Part shown: in pieces, positions 1 to 5,659 of the stretch | Position numbering within the stretch: the stretch's first letter is position 1 | Layout: each line of letters starts with the position of its first letter | Origin: Affinibrenneria salicis | Lineage (GTDB): Bacteria; Pseudomonadota; Gammaproteobacteria; Enterobacterales; Enterobacteriaceae | Length of the DNA stretch: 6,286 bases | Direction of reading: 5' to 3' | Assembly (NCBI RefSeq): GCF_008710095.1 | Contig: NZ_VYKJ01000035.1 | Coordinates: forward strand, 1-6,286 | The notes under the pieces: generated by a model | Database searches by the model: none | Told to the model about the DNA's origin: nothing | Seen by the model: only the letters and a program-made list of their open reading frames with translations | Translations under genes and position numbers: made by a program

Positions 1-206
1 GCGGAAAGGGTTGCTGCTACGACAATGCGGTAATGGAAAGCTTCTATCACACGCTGAAAACGGAGCTGATGCGGGGAAAGGCGTTTGTCAGCAGAGAACA
101 GGCGATGAACGCCATATTCGATTATATTGAGGTGTTTTACAATCGCCGTCGCAAACATTCGACGCTGGGTTATCAAACGCCAGTGGGTTACGAAATGGCG
201 GCATAA
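1..206 (+). CDS. IS3-family transposase (OrfB, DDE integrase core), C-terminal end only
   Basis: This is the last 67 residues of an IS3-family OrfB transposase; the reading frame is open from base 3 to the TAA at 204-206, and the gene begins before the window. The family cuts and joins IS ends with an RNase H-fold DDE catalytic core. The visible part begins with YDNAVMESFYHTLKTE, where the Glu of MESF (codon 36-38) is the third catalytic acid. It continues with FDYIEVFYNRRRKHSTLGYQTP, the conserved closing motif (FIxxFYNxxRxHSxLGxxSP) of this family, and ends YEMAA. The two catalytic Asp residues and OrfA lie outside the window, so completeness and activity cannot be judged. Family assignment is secure; the exact IS name is not recognised. 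Confidence 0.93.
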   Translation, partial: GKGCCYDNAVMESFYHTLKTELMRGKAFVSREQAMNAIFDYIEVFYNRRRKHSTLGYQTPVGYEMAA

Positions 207-236
207 TTAGGTGGGAATAATTTCGGGGACAGATCA
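1..236 (+). mobile_element. Right end of an IS3-family insertion sequence
   Basis: The element runs in from the left edge and should end shortly after the transposase stop codon. The segment 219-236 (AATTTCGGGGACAGATCA) reads on the opposite strand as TGATCTGTCCCCG..., which resembles a typical IS3-type terminal inverted repeat beginning TGATC and ending in CA. The left end is not visible, so neither the inverted-repeat pairing nor a target duplication can be confirmed. The boundary at 236 is inferred from the TG...CA rule. Confidence 0.7.
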
Positions 237-695
237 TAAAATCAAATCCTAAAAGAAGAAGCAGGCGGCAAAGTCTCTTATGACCTCTGCCGAGCCGGGT
301 ACTACAGCAGAGAGTGAAGGTTCTCTATCGCCTTCTGATTGAGAGGGTAACGTTGTCTATCAATCCCATTTAATATCTTGCGATGGTCGATTATTTGGGA
401 CAGTTCGATACCTGATTCCAGAAGAACTGCTTATAGAGCGGTAGGACCAATACTATTTCTTATACAAAAGGATGCTTTTAGCATGACGGAATAGAACGGA
501 AGCGGCATCATGGATGCTGGGGCTGAAGTTGGAGCAAAACAGGGAAGAAAGCGATGTGCTGCTACGAGGTATCAAACACTCGTCAATTGTAGTATAGGTT
601 TCCTCCCATGCACTTCGGCAGTGGGTTAATCATTTCCCTTCGTACCCCATCAATTATTTAATTCAAAAATTTATTGAGATAGATAGAAATTAAAC
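237..695. other. Gene-free region between the IS3 end and the protease gene
   Basis: No convincing open reading frame is present on either strand in these 459 bp. Short perfect hairpins are visible: ATGCT-ttt-AGCAT at 472-484, GCATC-atg-GATGC at 505-517, and a 7-bp stem with one bulged G at 605-625 (CCCATGC, loop ACTTCG, GCA-g-TGGG). The last 60 bases before the protease are very AT-rich and probably carry its promoter, but no clear -35/-10 pair stands out. The 11-mer AGAGAGTGAAG at 309-319 recurs at 2275-2285 on the other side of the protease gene. The region could be decayed coding or mobile DNA, or a structured leader; nothing in it is recognised. Confidence 0.5.
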
Positions 696-2150
696 ATGAG
701 CGAAAAGCATTCATTTATGATGACTGAAGCCAATCCTGTATTGGCAGACTTGAAGTTGTCGTGGGCTTCTCCGGTTTTTAGTTCTGATGATGGAATTGGC
801 TCCATGCGTTCCTTGCATGAAGCCGGTGATTCATTGGTTGCAGTTGCATACTTTGATGATGACGGCCCATCCTTTCTAGGAAGCGGTGTGATGGTTGCGC
901 CGGGGTTGCTGTTGACTGCAACCCATGTACTTGATGAACTACGGGCTTTGGGAAAGCATCCGATGTTCCTGACATTCTTGCCGACAGGAGCAAGAGGATG
1001 GCTTGCTAAAGAAAGCCGGAATTCAATGCGCGAGAGTAAGTTTGAGGAAGGTGAAGCAAACCCATCAGACCTAACTTTGGTGAGTTGCACGCTAAACTCG
1101 GACGCATTGGCTGATTACCCGCTTAACCTTGGGACTTTAAGGGTTGGATTGCCACTCGTTGGCGAGCGTTTATGGGCATTTGGATTTAGGCATGGCCTTG
1201 TTGAAGATGGTGTAGCCTCCGTGAGTCCGATGGTCTCGTCTGGGCTAGTAACTGCTGCGTTTCCTCAAGGACGTGGGGAGCGAATGCCTGCGCCATGTAT
1301 CGAGGTAGAAATGGACACTATGGGGGGGATGAGCGGAGGCCCGGTTGTTGACTCGGATGGGAACATCATTGGTGTGGTGTCATCTTCATTTGATGGTGGA
1401 CCGTCTTACGTTACGCTTATTTGGGATGTTCTAAATTATCGAATTGGAGGGACAGTTCCAGCGCTAATGAAGTATCAAGATGTAAGTCTTTTAACTGCAA
1501 AGGCTTTGGGGCTTTCTAGAATCAAAGGCAGTATCGAGCGCAAGCCCTGGGGGGATATCGTCTTCACGATGTCTGAAGATGAGATGGAACTCATGAAATC
1601 ATCCTCGGATCCATCGACCATTACAACATCCAATAAATTTCTGAACGATGATCAATTAGAAGAATTCATTGAAAAATGGGGCTACGATCTAGAGCACGCA
1701 GCATCTGAAGCTGCAATTGAATGTCTTGAGAGCGCATCTGACTCTCCCATTCAAAGATTTTTGGGGGCAGTTGGAGTTCCTTTGGAATGTCTCAAAACTA
1801 TCCAGAGTTTTTCCGCTACCGACTTTGAAGGGGTGGAGGATCCGGAGATATACTCAAGCGAGCAATTAAATGATGAAAATATCAAGCTCGGCTATTATTT
1901 TGAGCTGCTGAGTGTAATATGGGAGATCGAGGTCATAGAAGAAGACTACCATGCTCACGAAATGGACTTTGATAGCCACTTTTATAATCAAGAGCTGAAA
2001 GATGGAATGGTACGTATGGAGGCTTTTCAACGGTGCCTTTTTAAAGCTGATGTTATTTTCAACCCAGAAACAGAAGAATTTACTGATATAAAATTCGTCT
2101 GGATGGGTATTCGGATACCAAACAAGAGAGTACAAAATAACACTGAATGA
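696..2150 (+). CDS. Trypsin-like serine protease domain fused to an unknown acidic C-terminal domain
   Basis: This 484-residue protein should hydrolyse peptide bonds, probably in the cytoplasm, since no signal peptide or membrane segment is visible. Residues about 43-250 form a chymotrypsin-fold (trypsin-2-like) domain: an FLGSGVMVAPGLLLTATHVL stretch carries catalytic His77, NPSDLTLVS carries Asp125, and GGMSGGPVVDSDGNIIGVVS carries Ser213 with the usual oxyanion glycine context. The triad order and spacing are intact, so it is probably active. Residues about 260-484 are rich in Asp and Glu, predicted largely helical, and end in a beta-like segment (about 452-475); I recognise no family there. 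The start is uncertain: ATG 696 has no good Shine-Dalgarno, and ATG 717 or 720 are alternatives that would leave the protease domain whole. It stands alone on this strand, convergent with the YaaC-like gene across the IS110 insertion. Such protease fusions occur in anti-phage systems, but here that role is only inference. Confidence 0.88.
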   Translation: MSEKHSFMMTEANPVLADLKLSWASPVFSSDDGIGSMRSLHEAGDSLVAVAYFDDDGPSFLGSGVMVAPGLLLTATHVLDELRALGKHPMFLTFLPTGARGWLAKESRNSMRESKFEEGEANPSDLTLVSCTLNSDALADYPLNLGTLRVGLPLVGERLWAFGFRHGLVEDGVASVSPMVSSGLVTAAFPQGRGERMPAPCIEVEMDTMGGMSGGPVVDSDGNIIGVVSSSFDGGPSYVTLIWDVLNYRIGGTVPALMKYQDVSLLTAKALGLSRIKGSIERKPWGDIVFTMSEDEMELMKSSSDPSTITTSNKFLNDDQLEEFIEKWGYDLEHAASEAAIECLESASDSPIQRFLGAVGVPLECLKTIQSFSATDFEGVEDPEIYSSEQLNDENIKLGYYFELLSVIWEIEVIEEDYHAHEMDFDSHFYNQELKDGMVRMEAFQRCLFKADVIFNPETEEFTDIKFVWMGIRIPNKRVQNNTE

Positions 2151-2158
2151 TTGAACGC

Positions 2159-2207
2159 CTGAAAATCTCTGAGTATGAGCGGGTTTTCAGCAAGGGGCTT
2201 TATTTTT
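2159..2207 (+). terminator. Candidate terminator after the protease gene
   Basis: Nine bases after the protease stop, CTGAAAA (2159-2165) pairs with TTTTCAG (2184-2190). The stem can extend to 10 bp with U-G pairs and has an 18-base or shorter loop. A T-rich run, TTTATTTTT (2199-2207), follows after 8 bases. The stem is AT-rich and the gap to the T-run is long, so this is a weak intrinsic terminator at best. Confidence 0.35.
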
Positions 2208-2327
2208 CAGAAGCTGATATCTGATGGCGGAGTAATGGTCTACTGATGCTCCCTTCAGAATATAAGCTACAAGGAGAGAGTGAAGCTCCTGGCACGAAGG
2301 CGTCGGTCAGGGGGCAGACATGTCTGT

Positions 2328-2335
2328 TCAGAGCG
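2328..2335 (+). repeat. Left junction copy of the IS110-flanking direct repeat
   Basis: TCAGAGCG at the inferred left junction. It matches TCAGGGCG at the right junction (3814-3821) at 7 of 8 positions, exactly 1486 bp apart. Short identical cores at both junctions are expected for IS110 recombination. Confidence 0.55.
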
Positions 2336-2338
2336 ATA

Positions 2339-2344
2339 TATAGT
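2339..2344 (+). promoter_or_regulatory. -10 half of a junction promoter for bridge RNA and transposase
   Basis: TATAGT lies 6 bp before the predicted 5' stem-loop of the bridge RNA and fits a -10 box at 5 of 6 positions. No matching -35 is obvious in the left flank. If the element circularises, the right-end TTGTTG (3802-3807) is placed 17 bp upstream of it, giving a joined promoter. Promoter creation at the abutted ends is the known IS110 mode of switching on; applying it here is inference. Confidence 0.5.
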
Positions 2345-2349
2345 CATTC

Positions 2350-2532
2350 GCACCCTGAGAATTACACTTTGAAGTGATTCAGGGTATGCGCTTACTGGTT
2401 ACGAATATTGAGCGAGAATCATGTGATGATCGCCGCTTTTCTTTCGAGCCAGTAGGTGCTCCACGTTCGCTAACGAATACTCAGGGCATGCAGATAAACT
2501 GCTGGCTATATTTCTTTCGAAGAGCGTGGAAT
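2350..2532 (+). ncRNA. Predicted IS110 bridge RNA (target and donor binding loops)
   Basis: Three consecutive structures match the bridge RNA plan. First comes a 5' stem-loop at 2352-2385: ACCCT/AGGGT, GAAT/ATTC and CACT/AGTG, separated by bulges, with loop TTGA. Second is a target-binding loop closed by an 11-bp stem (2388-2398 with 2449-2459, including G-U pairs). Third is a donor-binding loop closed by TCCACGTTCG (2460-2469) with CGAA-gag-CGTGGA (2518-2530). Both loops carry the same frame: ACGAATA, then a left guide, a small hairpin, a right guide, then TTTCTTTCG. The guides differ between loops, as expected for separate target and donor specificity. Left donor guide 2479-2487 equals right-end bases 3812-3820. 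Right donor guide 2506-2511 is complementary to left-end 2338-2343, and right target guide 2433-2438 to right flank 3824-3829. The RNA would pair target DNA with donor DNA for the recombinase. The 5' and 3' ends are estimates. Confidence 0.75.
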
Positions 2533-2552
2533 GCATACCAATCCCCGGTTAA

Positions 2553-2558
2553 AAGGAG
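2553..2558 (+). promoter_or_regulatory. Ribosome binding site that fixes the IS110 transposase start
   Basis: AAGGAG is followed by a 6-base spacer and ATG at 2565. This is an ideal Shine-Dalgarno placement and argues for ATG 2565 over the in-frame TTG at 2559, which touches the site itself. It lies just 3' of the predicted bridge RNA. Confidence 0.85.
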
Positions 2559-2564
2559 TTGGTA

Positions 2565-3797
2565 ATGACTGCGACTAATCATTTTGCTGCACATGTTGGT
2601 CTGGACTGGGCAGATAAAAAGCATGATATCTGTGTTCAGTTTAAAAATGGCGGGCGCGTATTCCATGTGATTGAACATACAGCAGAAGCGCTTGATATCT
2701 GGCTTACCGAGTTACATCAGAAGGTGAAAGGCAGGATCGCTATCGAGCTGAAGAAAGGGCCTGTGGTGTATGCTCTTCAAAAATATCCGTTTATCACTGT
2801 TTTTCCTGTCCACGCTTTATCGCTGGCTCGTTACCGGCAGGTCTTCTCACCCAGCGGCGCAAAAGATGATCCGCAGGATGCCGAACTGGCATTAGAGTTA
2901 ATGCTACGTTACCCCAAAAAGATAAAAGCCATTGAACCCGACAATGCGGATATTCGCTTACTTCAGCAACTGGTTGAGCAGCGTCGTCAGCTGGTTGAAG
3001 ATAAACGCCGTTTTGTGAACCGGCTAATCAACACGCTTAAACAGTATTGTCCTCAGCCCCTGGAGTGGTTCTCACATCGGGGTAGTTTGCTACTGTGTGA
3101 ACTGATTATGCGGTGGCCGAGTCTGCAACAACTGAAACGCGCCAGGCGCGATACGATCCGCAACTTTCTGAATGCCAAAGGTGGCCGCGCAATGGCCCTT
3201 ACCGAACGACGTGTTGCGAGTATTGATAATGCGATCCCATTAACTACAGACCCGAGTGTTATAGAGGCTAATGCTTTGATGGCGACAGCACTGGCGACAC
3301 AAATCAAAGTCGTGAGTGAAATCATCAAAACCTATGACGAACGAATCGAAACGTTGTTTGACACATTGCCAGATGCAGATCTGTTTAAATCGCTTCCAGG
3401 CATGGGGCCGTATATAGGCCCGCGGATGCTTGCAGCACTGGGTGACAACCGTGACCGTTTTAACAGCGCAGAAGAAATTCAAAACTACGCAGGTATAGCA
3501 CCGGTGACAGAACGAAGTGGCCAGAAATCCTGGGTTCACTGGCGATGGCAGTGTACCAAATTTGTCAGGCAGACCTTTGTTGAATGGTCTGCTAAGACGG
3601 TTAAATCATCATACTGGGCCAGGTTGTATTACCAGGGACAGCGGGAAAAAGGAAAATATCATCAATCCGCGATCCGGGTTCTGGCATTCAAATGGATAAG
3701 GATCATTTACCGCTGCTGGAAGACCAGAACCAGCTACGACGAAGCGAAATATTTGCTGGCACTCGAAGCGAGATACTCGCCCTTACTGAAGCCATAA
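2565..3797 (+). CDS. IS110-family transposase (DEDD/Ser bridge-RNA-guided recombinase)
   Basis: This 410-residue recombinase excises its element as a circle and inserts it at sites chosen by the bridge RNA. Numbered from ATG 2565, the N-terminal RuvC-like domain shows the DEDD set: Asp14 in GLDWADKKHD, Glu61 in AIELKKG, and Asp102 and Asp105 in AKDDPQDAEL. A helical coiled middle (about 125-165) contains a QQLVEQRRQLVEDKRR segment. The C-terminal Transposase_20 domain (about 270-360) carries SLPGMGPYIGPRMLAALGD and AGIAPVTERSGQK, whose Ser318 is the likely catalytic serine. The length is above that of compact members such as IS621 (326 residues), owing to longer middle and tail regions. No frameshift or missing catalytic residue is seen, so the protein is probably functional. 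It is read from the leader that also encodes the bridge RNA. The subfamily name is not recognised. Confidence 0.95.
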   Translation: MTATNHFAAHVGLDWADKKHDICVQFKNGGRVFHVIEHTAEALDIWLTELHQKVKGRIAIELKKGPVVYALQKYPFITVFPVHALSLARYRQVFSPSGAKDDPQDAELALELMLRYPKKIKAIEPDNADIRLLQQLVEQRRQLVEDKRRFVNRLINTLKQYCPQPLEWFSHRGSLLLCELIMRWPSLQQLKRARRDTIRNFLNAKGGRAMALTERRVASIDNAIPLTTDPSVIEANALMATALATQIKVVSEIIKTYDERIETLFDTLPDADLFKSLPGMGPYIGPRMLAALGDNRDRFNSAEEIQNYAGIAPVTERSGQKSWVHWRWQCTKFVRQTFVEWSAKTVKSSYWARLYYQGQREKGKYHQSAIRVLAFKWIRIIYRCWKTRTSYDEAKYLLALEARYSPLLKP

Positions 3798-3813
3798 AAG
3801 CTTGTTGAATGAC

Positions 3814-3821
3814 TCAGGGCG
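3814..3821 (+). repeat. Right junction copy of the IS110-flanking direct repeat
   Basis: TCAGGGCG, 17 bp after the transposase stop, pairs with TCAGAGCG at the left junction. The preceding bases 3812-3820 (ACTCAGGGC) are identical to the left donor guide of the predicted bridge RNA, which places the right end of the element here. Confidence 0.6.
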
Positions 3822-3891
3822 TGAAGCGGACATGATTCTTAAAGGAATGCTAAAAAATAATAAGGATAAACAGGGTATGTAATTAAGCAAA

Positions 3892-3917
3892 CACAAGGCA
3901 TTTTCAAACACCTTGTG
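3892..3917 (-). terminator. Candidate terminator of the YaaC-like gene
   Basis: CACAAGG (3892-3898) and CCTTGTG (3911-3917) form a perfect 7-bp stem with a 12-base loop, 15 bases beyond the stop of the minus-strand gene. Read on the minus strand the stem is followed by TTTGCTTAATT, a short broken U-tract. This is a plausible but not strong intrinsic terminator. Confidence 0.45.
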
Positions 3918-3921
3918 CAAA

Positions 3922-3939
3922 CATCTAATTAATTAGATG
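3922..3939. repeat. 18-bp perfect palindrome across the YaaC-like stop codon
   Basis: CATCTAATT followed by AATTAGATG is a perfect 18-bp palindrome. It contains the TAA stop (3933-3935 on the minus strand). It may be part of the transcription-end structure together with the adjacent hairpin at 3892-3917, or a protein-binding site. No function can be assigned. Confidence 0.5.
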
Positions 3940-5084
3940 GGAGAATTCATGCTATCCGGTGAAGTCACAACTAAATGTGTTTTTGTTAACCTTTCCACTG
4001 CAAGTTTAGGCAACACACTATCAAAAATAGCCAAGTAATTTTCCAAGAGAGAACTAATGTAATCAAGTTTACCATGCTCTATCTCATACCATGTTTCTGG
4101 AAGGTACCTGACTATAATACTTAGCGTGTATAATACGACCAAGTGTAATACAAATGGGTCTTGAGTCCCCCAGAAAGGTACAATTGCACTTGTCCCACAA
4201 TAACCAGATTTGTGCGTTAAGACATGATCCCACCATAACTCATCTTCCGGATGATAAACTTTCCCGACGAAATATGCCTCGTCAAATTTAGTCTGATTTT
4301 CTTCAGACTCTTTCTCAATGTCTGTAATTCCTAGGTTATAAGAGTTAAGTTCCTCGGCCGTTACTTCAGCATTTTTTGGATAAATAGCCGCATATGTAAA
4401 CCCTGAAAAATCTGGTGTGGGTTGTGATAACCCTTGCAGTGTTAACCGCTTTGATCTTAACATCATATTTCTACTTGCATGCCCAATTTGGAATGAAAGC
4501 GGATTTTCACCAAGCGTTTCTTTTAATAGTGGTCTTAATTCAGGAATTCTTCTTAACAAATCAGTCAAGGTATATGTGTATGATGCTTCTAATTCTTCAG
4601 CATTTCTTGGGCGTCGCTCTGCTGCATATTTTTTAATTTCGATTCCTATTTTTTTTGCATATGCGTAAAAATGTCCGCCTCGAACACACCCAATTTTTAT
4701 ATTGTCAGGGAAAGTTGCGTTTTCAATAGTCTGCGTAAATAGTCCGTGCCCTAACTCAGTATGCTTTTGTACAGTTTTTAAATCATCTTTGGGATCTCCT
4801 GAGGAAATTTGTTCAGCTAGGCTTATCTGTAATAAAGCGTAGTACCTAGAGAGGATTTTTGAATTTAACCCACCATTTTCTGTTTCCCAATATCCAATTG
4901 CACTTCGTATTGCGGAGGACATTCCAATTGATTTATTAATGTATTCATCTTCTTGTAGTGAAGGGTGATTTTTTTGGATTATTTTTTTACAAAGTTGTGA
5001 GCTTTTGAGTCGTTTCAATCGCAACCAGATAGCACCGCTAACGTCCGCTGCAACGAAGCGTTCTATTGTTTTTTGTGAAGACAT
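3933..5084 (-). CDS. YaaC-like protein of unknown function
   Basis: This 383-residue, mostly helical protein shows no signal peptide and is probably cytoplasmic. It resembles the YaaC family (named from Bacillus): SRYYALLQISLAEQI at about 79-93, KHTELGHGLF at about 107-116, a LTDLLRRIPELRPLL helix at about 173-187, and near the end LVVLYTLSIIVRYLPETWYEI (about 315-335), the family's characteristic tail. The biochemical activity of YaaC proteins is not established as far as I know, so none is claimed. The start is well supported: AAAGGA (5091-5096) lies 6 bases before the ATG. The gene is strikingly AT-rich compared with the regulator genes beside it, suggesting separate acquisition. It reads in the same direction as the upstream Xre gene but 217 bp away with its own likely promoter, and is convergent with the protease. 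The YaaC match is from memory of motifs; medium-high confidence. Confidence 0.7.
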   Translation of the reverse strand: MSSQKTIERFVAADVSGAIWLRLKRLKSSQLCKKIIQKNHPSLQEDEYINKSIGMSSAIRSAIGYWETENGGLNSKILSRYYALLQISLAEQISSGDPKDDLKTVQKHTELGHGLFTQTIENATFPDNIKIGCVRGGHFYAYAKKIGIEIKKYAAERRPRNAEELEASYTYTLTDLLRRIPELRPLLKETLGENPLSFQIGHASRNMMLRSKRLTLQGLSQPTPDFSGFTYAAIYPKNAEVTAEELNSYNLGITDIEKESEENQTKFDEAYFVGKVYHPEDELWWDHVLTHKSGYCGTSAIVPFWGTQDPFVLHLVVLYTLSIIVRYLPETWYEIEHGKLDYISSLLENYLAIFDSVLPKLAVERLTKTHLVVTSPDSMNSPI

Positions 5085-5122
5085 CGCTGTTCCTTTGTGT
5101 GTGATGAACTGTTTACCAGCAC

Positions 5123-5153
5123 ATCATAAAGTAGCATAACATGATGTTAGCAA
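5123..5153 (-). promoter_or_regulatory. Possible promoter and operator of the YaaC-like gene
   Basis: On the minus strand TTGCTA (5148-5153) and TATGAT (5123-5128) could be -35 and -10 boxes, but the 19-base spacer is longer than ideal. A perfect inverted repeat, TAACAT-g-ATGTTA (5137-5149), lies between them where a repressor could act. The binding protein is unknown; its sequence does not resemble the ACTACG operators near 5640-5690. Confidence 0.35.
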
Positions 5154-5247
5154 CGTCTACTTCTGGCACTGACCTGACTGTCAGATCGACTTGCACCCGA
5201 AATAACAAAAACAAATATATAACCCAACCTAACCGATCAGTTTTCTG

Positions 5248-5313
5248 AAAAAAGACTCCCGTACATCGCTTTCAGGTCACTATGCGACGAAACATCCCAG
5301 CATCAGCGATGTA
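5248..5313 (-). terminator. Long-loop inverted repeat with U-tract at the end of the Xre gene
   Basis: TACATCGCT (5262-5270) and AGCGATGTA (5305-5313) are perfect 9-bp inverted repeats 34 bases apart. The outer arm overlaps the last codons and stop of the Xre gene. On the minus strand six Ts (5253 to 5248) come 8 bases after the second arm. This could be an imperfect intrinsic terminator for the Xre gene; the long loop and gap make it unusual, and another role is possible. Confidence 0.35.
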
Positions 5314-5635
5314 GTACAGCCCGACTCTTTACCAGCGCAAGAATGTCCGTTTTTTCTTTTGGTGGTAGTATCTGAAACGTCAGGATCAGGTCAGCAAGTT
5401 CATCATCTGCGGTATAAAAATAGGCTAACGGCACGTTCAACACATCCGCCAGCCGTTGAATCGTCTCGATGTCGGCCTCATGCACGCCCTTTTCATAGCG
5501 ATTAATGCGGGTACTGGCGACAAATTCATCAATCCCCGCATCAATACCGAGCTGTTTTTGCGATAGCCCTTTCGCCAGGCGCGCCTGCTTAAGCCGTTGG
5601 CAGAAAATAGCGTGGTAATTGGGTTTGTTTTTCAT
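5303..5635 (-). CDS. Xre-family helix-turn-helix repressor (copy 1)
   Basis: This 110-residue DNA-binding regulator has a Cro/C1-type helix-turn-helix at about 13-69: FCQRLKQARLAKGLSQKQL, then GIDAG, then the recognition region EFVASTRINRYEKG, and RLADVLNVPLAYFY closing the fold. A short tail of about 35 residues (DDELADLILTFQILPPKEK...) may mediate dimerisation. It is divergent from the Ner-like gene, with 99 bp between the start codons, and two matched ACTACG-n5-CGTAGT operators lie in that gap, one ending a single base from this ATG. It therefore probably represses itself and its neighbour. No Shine-Dalgarno precedes the ATG, so translation may be leaderless or weak. It is about two-thirds identical to the partial gene at the right edge of the window. 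What signal relieves repression cannot be told. Confidence 0.9.
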   Translation of the reverse strand: MKNKPNYHAIFCQRLKQARLAKGLSQKQLGIDAGIDEFVASTRINRYEKGVHEADIETIQRLADVLNVPLAYFYTADDELADLILTFQILPPKEKTDILALVKSRAVLHR

Positions 5636-5636
5636 G

Positions 5637-5653
5637 ACTACGAGAATCGTAGT
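5637..5653. promoter_or_regulatory. Operator 1 of the Xre/Ner switch
   Basis: ACTACG-agaat-CGTAGT is a perfect 6+5+6 inverted repeat ending one base before the Xre start codon. It shares both arms with operator 2, centre to centre 34 bp, about three helical turns. Its position would block transcription or translation initiation of the Xre gene. The Xre protein is the likely ligand, by analogy with autoregulated Cro/C1 proteins. Confidence 0.75.
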
Positions 5654-5659
5654 TTTTGC

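Larger units (their letters stand above)
2335..3820 (+). mobile_element. IS110-family insertion sequence, complete, about 1486 bp
   Basis: The element holds one recombinase gene with a long non-coding leader (about 230 bp) and a short right end (about 23 bp), the layout of the IS110 group proper, in which the bridge RNA lies upstream of the gene. As usual for this family there are no terminal inverted repeats. The boundaries are inferred from two lines of evidence. TCAG(A/G)GCG occurs at 2328-2335 and again 1486 bp later at 3814-3821. Guide segments of the predicted bridge RNA match sequences at both junctions in a consistent register. The exact ends could shift by several bases depending on the core dinucleotide; GC at 2333-2334 and 3819-3820 is used here. 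The element sits in the intergenic space of two convergent genes and disrupts neither. Confidence 0.75.

Noticed and set aside
291..322. GAGCC...GGTTC resembling group II intron domain V
   Set aside because: Only the outer five pairs form; the inner helix and GAAA-type loop are missing and no reverse transcriptase gene is present.
671..1090. Minus-strand frame of 139 residues over the protease N-terminus
   Set aside because: It is antisense to the catalytic His77 and Asp125 region of a clear protease gene and has no recognisable domain.
2315..2326. CAGACATGTCTG palindrome as the IS110 left end
   Set aside because: The bridge RNA matches and the 1486-bp repeat spacing place the junction about 8 bases further right; the palindrome belongs to the flank.
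2559..2564. TTG start two codons earlier for the IS110 transposase
   Set aside because: The TTG touches the AAGGAG site; ATG 2565 has correct spacing.
2374..2565. Possible 63-residue plus-strand reading frame in the IS110 leader
   Set aside because: It lies across the predicted bridge RNA loops, has no ribosome binding site, and its protein resembles nothing; the RNA folding explains the sequence better.
2380..3879. CAGGGTATG repeated at 2380-2388 and 3871-3879 as IS110 flanking duplication
   Set aside because: The left copy lies inside the 5' stem-loop of the predicted RNA; placing the end there would remove that structure and the -10 box.
4415..4668. Overlapping plus-strand frames inside the YaaC-like gene
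   Set aside because: They are antisense to a well-supported gene and have no initiation signals.
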